Source: Eonycteris spelaea (Eukaryota; Chordata; Mammalia; Chiroptera; Pteropodidae). From it: a DNA stretch of 64,000 nt. Under the pieces are notes generated by a model, which had not been told where the DNA came from, did no database searches, and was given only the letters and a program-made list of their open reading frames with translations. The stretch lies in assembly GCA_003508835.1 (NCBI GenBank), contig PUFA01000311.1, forward strand, positions 930,001 through 994,000. The letters are read 5' to 3'. Of the stretch, positions 13,190 through 64,000 are shown piece after piece (the first letter of the stretch is position 1; each line of letters begins with the position of its first letter). Both the position numbers and the translations under genes were made by a program.

Positions 13190-15560
13190 TAGTGACATGT
13201 AGTCTATATGCCATCTAGACAGCGGGGATACAGTGAGAAGCACAGCTGTCAGGCCCCTCCTGGGTATTTACAGTCCTCTGGCAGAACACAGGTAAATAAG
13301 CTTTTCAGATGGTGCACGAGCTCAGGGAACTATTAGATTCTCTGGTAGCACACGTATATAGCAGGGACTCCTGGCCAGCTCCAGGGGAATCAGAAACTTT
13401 TACATAGGAAAGCTGAAGGTTGAAGGTTAAAGAGAAAGTAGCTAAGGCTGGCAAGGGATAAGGACAAGGCTGTTCCAGGCAGATAGGGGCTGAGCAAGGT
13501 GATTCAAGGGGAAAGGTCAGGATGATGAGGCATGGAGCGTAAAAGGGATGGTTGGTAGAGACTTGGCTGAAAGGGGGAGTGAGGTACATAGGATGATAAG
13601 GGCAGTGGGAGGATATCAGGTTTGTTATTTATAAGAATTTTTTTGCTGCAATGTGGAGAAGAGATGGAATAGAGATGAGAATTGGAGGCGGGAAACATAT
13701 GTCTGACTGATCAAACAGTGCCATTTATTAGAAACTAGCTGACGATGGTACCATTTATTAAAATGGGGATTCTGGGAGAAAAGGGGCCAGCTGTTGTGTT
13801 TGAAGCATTAGAACACTGAGATCATTTTTTAAACAGTTGGGTATATAGGGCTCAGAATAGACATCTGTGATGGAGCCCTACATTTGAGAGCCAGCGGCCA
13901 ACAGGTGGTGAGTACTGCCATCAGCATGGATCGAGGGAGAGAGTACAAAGGGAGATAAAAAGAGGGCCTAAGACTTTGAGATAACTCCAAGATTGAGTTA
14001 TTTGATAAAGGAGGCTGAGCAAGTCTTCAAAGGCTTCTGAGAAAATAGAACCAGAGAGGTCGGGAGCAATGTAGAGTGTGACATCCCATGAGCTAAAGGA
14101 AGGGAAGAATCAGTTACTTTAAACTCTCAGGGTCTTACCACAGAGGGTGACTGTAAGACTTTTTAAAAGTGGTTTTCATTCAGCCCACCTCATTCTTTTG
14201 CAAGGCATCTTTGTGCGGGCCACAACCTGCTCAACCCTCCTTGGCAGCCCGTGAAAGCTGCCAAGAGGGTAAGAAGAAGCCTGAACTATATCCTGGATTT
14301 AGCAACTATATCCTAGAGGTCATAGTTGGTTTTGCCAAAAGTAATGGGACAGAAGGTGGGTCAGTGTGGATCGAGGAGCTAGTAGAGGTGAAGAAATGGA
14401 GTGAAGAGGAGAGACAACTCTTAGTTTGACTGTAAAGAGCAAAGGCAGGTTGTTTGGTAGAAGGACATGTGGGGCTGATGCTTTTCTATTTGTTTTTACG
14501 GCTTTTTAAAAAATGTTTTTTGCATTTTTAAAGGGGAGACATTAAAAAATTTTACATGTTTAAGGAGAGAATTCGCTTTGGTGGGAAAGGAAAGATGCCA
14601 CTGGAGAAAGAGTTAAGAGATGGAAGTAGGTGGAATTCTCATCAAGGCCTAGAATTGGGTGCAGATGTGTTATGGTACCTTTTTGTGTGTGTATGAATAG
14701 AGAGCATGTGTAAGTTGGGGGGGGATGAGGAGGATGTGTGTGTGTATAGGGGGTTTAGGAGACTAGTTTGGAATCTGAAGAGAATGGGGAAGGTCTGGAT
14801 AACACATGTAGAGAAAGGGAGATGAACAGGCCCTGAGAATGTGGATCTTACTGATGGATGATGGATTATTGATAATTGGGTTTATCCAGAGTTGGGTTTT
14901 GCCAGATTGGTGTGAGGAAAATATTAAGAGAGGTTAATAGGATTGGCAGGAGTGTTATTGGCCATGAAATAAATCTAAGCTAGTTAAAGAAGAAAGTGAA
15001 GAAGGAAGAAAGTACTTGGACTGGGAAGAAGAGTCACTAGCATTGAAATGACTCAGAGAACCCGGAGTGGTATTGAGAAAGTGTGAGGAGGCAGTTGTCA
15101 GAAGCAAGTCATCAGGGGATATTGAGCCAGGAGAACTGAAAACAGTCTCTGGGGTTTTAGAGACAGGTAAATTAGGGAGTTCCTCGTCGGCAGGAGCCGT
15201 TTCGGTGGCGTGCTCATGGTGGAACCCAGGCTACAGTGAGTTGAAAAGTGACTGAAGGCAGGGAGGATACATTTTCCTCAAGAGGTTTGGCTGTGAAGAG
15301 CCTAGACAGTTAGAAGGAAAAGGGAGTTAAGATTTGCAATTTTTTTAAAAGAAAGACTTGAGAGTGCGCACGTTGACGATGTGATGAGCAGTAGGGAAGT
15401 GGGAGATCCAGGGCACATCCGGAGACAGGAGGATGTGCAGATCCGGAGGGTTAGGTTACTGTAGGTACGAGGTTCACGTGCGCCGTCCGATGAGGGTGAT
15501 GGGGAGAATGGAGGTGAATTTGTAGGTTTATTGGAAAGAAGTTGGCAGGTAATGATGGAA
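13190..15560. repeat. Long purine-rich block of ancient repeat-like sequence
   Basis: About 2.4 kb of G/A-rich sequence, starting with an L2/MIR-like piece (gcggggatacagtgagaagc). It continues with phrases such as aagctgaaggttgaaggtta, gctgagcaaggtgattcaag and cagttgggtatatagggctc, like an old multi-part repeat also seen in introns 25 and 29. No coding sequence is recognised. Minus-strand ORFs here are only the Pro/Ser-rich reverse of purine runs. Confidence 0.4.
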
Positions 15561-15584
15561 TGTTGAACTCGAGAGTTAAAACTG

Positions 15585-15720
15585 AATTTGAGTTCTTGCT
15601 CTGCCTTTTGTCACCTGTGCAACTTCGGGTCAGTTATGCAACTGAGTTACCTCATGTGTAAGGTGGTAACTGATAGGATTATGTTAAAGATTAAGTGGCT
15701 AATAAATATGTAAATGGCTT
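15585..15720 (+). mobile_element. MIR SINE fragment, probable
   Basis: Follows the MIR order: ttgagttcttgctctgcctt, cacctgtgcaacttcgggtc, gagttacctcatgtgtaagg, then ggattatgttaaagattaag. Diverged and truncated. Confidence 0.55.
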
Positions 15721-16369
15721 GGGTAAGTTTCCTCCCAGACTTGGTAGGAGTTCAAAATCACAAGCTCTTACTGAAAGTGCTGTAGGGTGGCTTGTGTTTC
15801 CCATGAAGCAGGAATCTGTAGTCGCCCACTGGTAGTGCTGAGGAAAGGAGTAAGGTGCAGAAAGTTTGAAAGCTGTTTTGGAAAGGCGAGATGCCTGGCC
15901 AGGGAAGCATGAGCAGCACTGGGGAGAGTGTGCCCCCAAGCTGAAGACAGTTGTGCGCATGGCGCAGAGGTTAAAATCTGATGTGGTACCCTCTCCTGGA
16001 GTGACTTGCTGTGTCTCTTCTGGTTAATTTGATTAGAGGTCTGTCAGTAGAGAATGTTTGAGATTCCTTGGAAGGGATGTACATGACAGCAAGTCCCCCA
16101 ATGTCGTTTTGTTGTAATGTTGATGAGATGCCATAGGCCCTTAACTCTTGTTTAATATCAATTAGGTAAAATTGATTTTGTAATATGTTATTTCGCTTAA
16201 AATAGCAGAACTCTATCGACAACATTGAAGAGTCACTGTACTGAAAATCAGTTCTTAGTATGTTTGCTAAAGATGTTATTAAAACTTTTATAAACTTTTA
16301 AATTTTGGGATAGAGTAGTTCAGTGATTTTAAATATAGGTGCAGAATTAGAAGAAGGCGTGACCCATAG

Positions 16370-16930
16370 GACCTTTACTTCTGACACCAGTTGCAAATTT
16401 GGAGGACCCCAGGACTATTCTTAGGTTGGATAATTCACCAGAAAGACTTGCAGAGCTCATCGAAAGCCGTTACACTCATGGTTACAGCTTATTACAGTCA
16501 AAGGATATCGGTTAAAATCAGCCAAGGGTAAAGGCGCGTGGGGCGGAGTCCAGGGAAGTTCTGAATGTGGAGCTCCTGTCCTCCCTGGATCGTGAACAGT
16601 GCTGTTTCCTGGTGTGGACATGTGACAGTATGCATGGAGCCTTTCCAGCCATAGATGCTCACCAGCCGTGATGTCCAGAGTTTTTTATTGGGGCTCCATG
16701 ACTGACCACCCACGTGGCTGAACTTAGTCTCCAGTGCTTCTGGAGATCGAGGTGACCTCTGTGACTCAAATCCGCTGCTGTAAATCACATTGCTATACTT
16801 TCTGGTGTTGCCCAAAGCCCCTGGTGAGAAAGAACACTCTTACTAGGCATGGTGTTCCAAGAGATTAGAGATTACCTTCCAGAAGCCACGGGTAAAGGCC
16901 AGACCTCTTTGGGCAAGGTAAAATCTCTGC
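16370..16930 (-). mobile_element. Solo LTR of an ancient ERV (ERVL-like), probable
   Basis: Read on the minus strand it carries a polyadenylation-like signal near the middle (complement of 16681-16690, aataaaaaactctgg) and phrases of an old mammalian LTR. The + strand shows cagagctcatcgaaagccgt, cttattacagtcaaaggata, tggggcggagtccagggaag and ccagacctctttgggcaagg. No internal viral sequence flanks it. The exact family is uncertain (LTR16/LTR33 type comes to mind). The 105-codon minus ORF at 16498-16815 lies within it and is not a gene. Confidence 0.5.
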
Positions 16931-19234
16931 AATTGTATAATAGGTATATTTTCATATTTTGCATCTACAGTGGCTGTTTAGTTGAGAGTTCGAAGTAATG
17001 GTTAAGAATTGGTAAAAGAGAACCATAAATAGATAATAAAGATTTGCTATTTTATATAATAATTAGCTAAGGAAGTTTCATTAAAAAATTACATGAACTG
17101 TTAATGTTTTAGTACTGCAGAATGGATGTAAACTCATTTTTAATTTTGGCATGATGGTTCACTTCTGTTATATTAAATTTGCACTTACTGTTTTCTCTTG
17201 TGAGAAGAGTTTTCATATAAATGAAGTCCCTGAGCCTCCCGAGTGAATTGTTTTACCCTGGACTCATGTTTTAGAGCAGTGTTTCTAATGTGAAAGTCAC
17301 ATACACTCAAGGCCCGAGATTATGCACAGTGTCGTCACCTTTGCTCTTATCCCTCATGAAAGCATGTCTGAATACAGGTGAGTAAGAGAAGTCACAGCAA
17401 TCACCTTGCAATTTCTGAAAAAGAGAAGTCATTTTCAGGTGGTATGTGTAGCAAGAAAAACTCACAACATATCCTGCAGCTGCTTGGTGACAGTGACACT
17501 ATCTTTGAGTACTACTGCTTTAGAGAATAAATACTTTCCCACCTCATTGGCTTTAGTGCAAATCTCATTTCCTGGTTGATATCCATTACAAATTTCATCT
17601 CACCGGGAGAGCAAAATCCCTTAGTAAGCCTAGTCAAAAAGAACTCGAGGCCTCATGATGCTTCCTCCCATGGCACCACCAGGCGTGGTGTTTGCATCAA
17701 GTCATTGCGGGGTGCTTTGTGGAATTCCCTGACTTCATACTTCCAGAGTGGCTCTTTTTTTTTTTTGTCGTTCTTTATAATGCTTACAAGAACTGGACCA
17801 CAAGACCACATTTAGCCAGGAGATACTGTCCCTTAACACATGGTGGATTGTTGATGTGAGGTCTGAGGATTTGGGTCACTCAAAAATGAACGACCTCTCA
17901 GATTTCTTAAATTTCTTGTGTACTGAGAATAGGTTACTAAAAGGAGCGGTAACTATTTGCATGTGATTTGTATGTTACAGTGAACATTTAAATTCTTTTA
18001 TGTACTCAAAAGATTTTGGTTGCCACCTTAAGCCTCTCTATCCTCTAAGGCACAGAGTGGCTTTCCATTCCATTTTTGCTTCAACATATGAAATCTAGAG
18101 GGCCAATCTAGAGGGCCGTAGTTCGACTAAAAGCACCTGACCCATGAATGGTATTTGCTTCATGTTTGAACAACAAATGTTTTAACCCACTGCCTTCACT
18201 AATATTGTAACTACTGTCTTACAGATTGACTTGATGCAAAACATCACAAAGGCTCCATATTATACAGTATGCGATTTTTGAGGTATGAGCTTTAGAAACT
18301 TACCTCTCATGTGGCATGTACATCAGGCTTTAACTTCAGTTTAATCACTTTGGGGAAATTTATGCATTTCTTTTTTTTCTCTCTCTCTCCGTAATATTTT
18401 TAGAGTATTAAAGGGGCTGTGGAGGTATTTTTGGATCCTTGCTAGGGATCCTAGGCTTAACAGATACATTTTCTTTTATCACTAAGTTGAGACACTTATT
18501 CTGGCAGATGATAGCTTTTTCAGCCCTTATAACTGCCTTAACATTTATGCCTGTCTCTTTGAGTTCAAACCTGCCTTTTCTATTTTGTGCCTTTGATTGC
18601 CTTATTTCAAGTGTTCATTTATGCTCTTTAACGTTTTTCTGTTTATTGGACTGGGACGATCTTGTTGGTGCTAACAACCTGATATTGACTTTTTTTTTTT
18701 GAGACCTTAAGCAGCCTAGATATTATGAAATAGAGATTTTGTTTAAATGCTGAACCATTTTGTACTTTTGGGTTCCGAACACATATAACTTGAATTCTAA
18801 TTAGAAATGTTTTAATCAGTTTGTCTTAAAAAAAAAAAAAACGTTTGCAGTTAGAGTTTTTAGACAGTTCTGAGACAGTGGTTCTGTCCTAGTGAATTTT
18901 TTGGTTATATTTCTGAAAACCTAAATTCTGAAGAAAAAAATCCTTGTAGTCATAGCTTATGGGATTTTAAAACCTGTATTTCTAACAAATTGGGCAGTTG
19001 CTCCTGTTTTTTTCAGTTTAGTTTGAAATCAAATACTTCCAAGTTGGAGATCAATTTGTTGGTAGGAGTAGGTTGCTTAATTTCTTCATTGAAGAACTTG
19101 AAATCAGCTGCCATATATTAAGCATAAAAAGCTCATTTTATGATTGTCTTCACAGGCTCATGAGCTGCTTATACATTATTTGTTAGACTGGAAACTCTGA
19201 GTTTATTTAATATCATGGTCATAATCTTTCAGTG

Positions 19235-19430
19235 TACTCTGTAAGCTAAGGATTTCTCAAGAATTCATAATCTTATTTAAGCCTCACAACAACTATACAT
19301 GTTAGATAGGCATTATTCCCATTTTATGCAAGACATAACCGAGGCTTGGAGATGAAGTGCATTGTGCAAAGTCACACATACCTTTTCAATGCTGGAGCTG
19401 GGATGTGAGCCCAGATCTTTTTTTAAACCT
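19235..19430 (-). mobile_element. MIR SINE fragment
   Basis: The + strand reads as antisense MIR: cttatttaagcctcacaaca, ttcccattttatgcaagaca, taaccgaggcttggagatga, gtgcaaagtcacacatac, gctggagctgggatgtgagc. Orientation is therefore minus. Confidence 0.65.
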
Positions 19431-20399
19431 GTATTCTCTGCTGTCTGTGTTCATTGCTTTGCCACCAGAAAATGATACAAACAGCAAGACAAGTATATGC
19501 GATACTGAAAACAAGACATTCAGACAATTGAAAATTGGTGGACCTCAGTTATCTTGGCGTTTCAGATTTTATTTATTCATTTCCTAACAGCTTATTCTTC
19601 CAGGTTTTGTTAGATGCTGTACATACAGACAAGTTGAAAACCTGTCAGGAAAGCCCATATGCTCTTTTGCGTTTCAGTCCTTTTCAGAAATTAATGGTAT
19701 GTTATGGATTATTATAGGTGAACATTTAATGTGCTATTTTTAGATCTATGGGGAATATCTTTACATTTGTTTTAAAAAGTTTTCATGCTCTATTTAGGGT
19801 TAAAGGTATTTAAATGCATATAGACTTAGTATACTTAGAAAATATCCTCATATATTTTTTCTTGAAATTCTGTAGATTTTATTTTTCCATATGTTGGAAG
19901 TACTGGGCTTCGTCTGTCAACTAGTGAACTCAGAATGGTTGGAGAAGATACTCCATGATGGAGCCTTAGCTGTTTCAGTATGCTAGGGTTGCGGAATTTT
20001 ATCAAGTTTCAAATTGAGAGCCTTTAGGAATAATTTAGACTTGTGCCACTTAGTCATTCACGTTCATTTGGACCTATTGTCTGGATTCGATGTTAACAGC
20101 AGTTGCAGCCGTAGATAAGATCAGGGTGTTTGAGCCTGTGCAGAGTTTCATGTTTAGCATTTTTATGGGTGAGGGCAACAAAAGGATGATAAACTCGAAA
20201 TGTATTTCCAAACACTGTAGTCATTTTTATACATGAGGGAGGGGCACGGAGGGTGAGGAATAGATTAGTTTCTGCTATCATCAAAGTGATCCCCCTACCC
20301 CAAAGGTTGTTCCTCTCAGAAGGAATAACAGGAGAGGAACTTTTTTTTTTTAATGCTGCCATAGAGTATATAGTGGTGTCTTATTTCTTGGTGCTTTAT

Positions 20400-20520
20400 G
20401 ATTGATGGTTGGAAGATTAAGGCTCGTGAGAGATTATGAAGCTCATCTCCCCATTTCACTGATGAGGATGTTGAGGCAGAGAGCCGATCTTAGATAAGGA
20501 CACTTCCTTTACCCCTGGGA
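20400..20520 (-). mobile_element. MIR-like fragment, possible
   Basis: Contains ctccccatttcactgatgag followed by gatgttgaggcagagag, the antisense core of MIR. Short. Confidence 0.4.
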
Positions 20521-20983
20521 CTGCACCTCTTGCTTATTAATATACAAGTATCAGGGATTATTCTGAGCAGTGCTTGGATTTTAAATAGATTAGGACTGCA
20601 ACCTTCAAATTCTGCTTTATTGGATTCCTAATATCTTTTCCGCACTTTTTAGAATTTTAATAGCTATTCTTTATAGTTAAGGAGTCCTCATGAAGTTTTC
20701 AGTATTGCAGTTCACTAAAGTAACCATACTTTGCAGCGAATGTGTTCTTATATCCCACTGAGCTTGCTTTCAGATACCATTCTATAATTTATTTTCTCAG
20801 CAAATAACCAGATTACGAATTCAAGTGAGAGAGAAAATGCCACGTTGCCCCTGCCTGATGTTGCCAGTGTTTTTTAGTTTTATGACTGGGAAGACTAATT
20901 TTTCTACTGATTAACCCTCTCCTGGGAGGAGAGTTTAGCAACAATTACTCTTTTTATCAACTCATGTGAAGAGAATCCTGGAC

Positions 20984-21097
20984 TAGGGTGACCAACTGTC
21001 CCAGTTCGCCGAGGACTGAGGGAGTTCCTAGGATATGGAACTCTCAGGCTAAAAACCAGTCTAGTCTCAAGCACAGAGGGCTAAATTGGGCACCCTA
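20984..21097. mobile_element. Small non-autonomous DNA transposon with terminal inverted repeats
   Basis: A 114-base element. The left end is tagggtgaccaactgtccca; the right end, read in reverse complement, is ttagggtgcccaatttag. Flanking direct repeats aatcctggac (left) and aatcctggtc (right) match 9 of 10. Internal phrases (gtcccagttcgccgaggact, gggagttcctaggatatgg) resemble a known short palindromic mammalian MER element. Confidence 0.6.
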
Positions 21098-21312
21098 ATA
21101 ATCCTGGTCTTTACAAGAGTAGTAGAAGGGCCGTCATCCAGTGACAGCCCCTTCCCAGCTGAGACTAATTAGACACTGGAGCACTTATTTATAATAATGA
21201 TATAAAAAATTCAAAAGGAGAGAAGAGAGGCTTGTATAAAGGAATGACTTGTGATTTGGGCTGTGAAAATGTTCATTTAACGTTCTCATCTTATACTCTT
21301 CTCTCTTTACAG

Positions 21313-64000
<42,688 letters not shown>

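Larger units (their letters stand above)
1..21312 (+). other. SMG1: Intron 1 of SMG1 (3' part)
   Basis: Inferred to be intron 1 because exon 2 enters in phase 2 and no GC-rich, Gly-rich first exon or CpG island is present. AT-rich. Old repeats are listed separately. I see no clear gene or recognisable repeat in 1-2750, 4900-9326 (apart from the two exon-like islands and a possible LTR-like piece at about 6230-6720), 9567-11340, 12490-13180, 16940-19230 and 19440-20390. Short ORFs here carry no recognised domain. Confidence 0.75.

Noticed and set aside
13305..13698. Two overlapping minus-strand ORFs, 94 and 64 codons
   Set aside because: Pro/Ser/Leu-rich reverse of a purine-rich repeat block, with no recognised domain.
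16498..16815. 105-codon minus-strand ORF
   Set aside because: It lies wholly inside an LTR-like repeat and has no recognised domain. A chance opening.
1..21312. SMG1 exon 1 or promoter
   Set aside because: Exon 1 of SMG1 is Gly-rich and GC-rich. No such sequence or CpG island is present, so the start of the gene must lie upstream of the window.

Overview
The window is a stretch of a mammalian chromosome holding one gene on the + strand: SMG1, the PI3K-related kinase (PIKK) that phosphorylates UPF1 in nonsense-mediated mRNA decay (NMD). I place 44 consecutive coding exons, numbered here 2 to 45, between 21313 and 63919. Exon 1 lies upstream of the window, and the rest of the gene lies downstream: the end of the kinase region, the long C-terminal insertion and the FATC tail. 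By codon count the window encodes about residues 32 to 2470 of a protein of about 3,660 residues. Residue numbers given here are such counts and may be off by a few.

The organism is probably an Old World fruit bat (Pteropodidae). The window holds two copies of a SINE whose head is 5S ribosomal RNA, and 5S-headed SINEs are known from fruit bats (MEG families). I see no Alu, B1/B2 or ruminant/carnivore tRNA SINEs. Every L1 piece I recognise is old and decayed, which fits the reported loss of L1 activity in pteropodids. Springhares also have 5S SINEs, so the species call is an inference.

Layout: 1-21312 is the 3' part of intron 1, AT-rich, with old repeats (L1, L2, MIR, an LTR, a small DNA transposon), one 5S SINE and two exon-like islands. 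21313-38513 carries exons 2-18, the N-terminal alpha-solenoid. 39156-47364 carries exons 19-27, the rest of the solenoid, with a Tigger relic and a long purine-rich block in intron 25. 47742-55752 carries exons 28-36, most of the FAT region. 56287-60791 carries exons 37-40, the FRB-like region and start of the kinase N-lobe. 61209-63919 carries exons 41-45, with the catalytic GLGDRHLDN motif in exon 43.

Three exons (25, 39, 40) carry small indels of -1, +1 and -2 bases that break the reading frame, although the protein sequence resumes immediately in another frame and all splice sites look intact. Either the assembly has uncorrected indels or this is a recently inactivated copy. Other points of note are a GC-AG intron after exon 33 and an exon-like island in intron 19 that keeps the SMG1 frame open for about 50 codons before a stop. 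I see no CRISPR array, operon or bacterial system, no functional RNA gene and no convincing second protein-coding gene.
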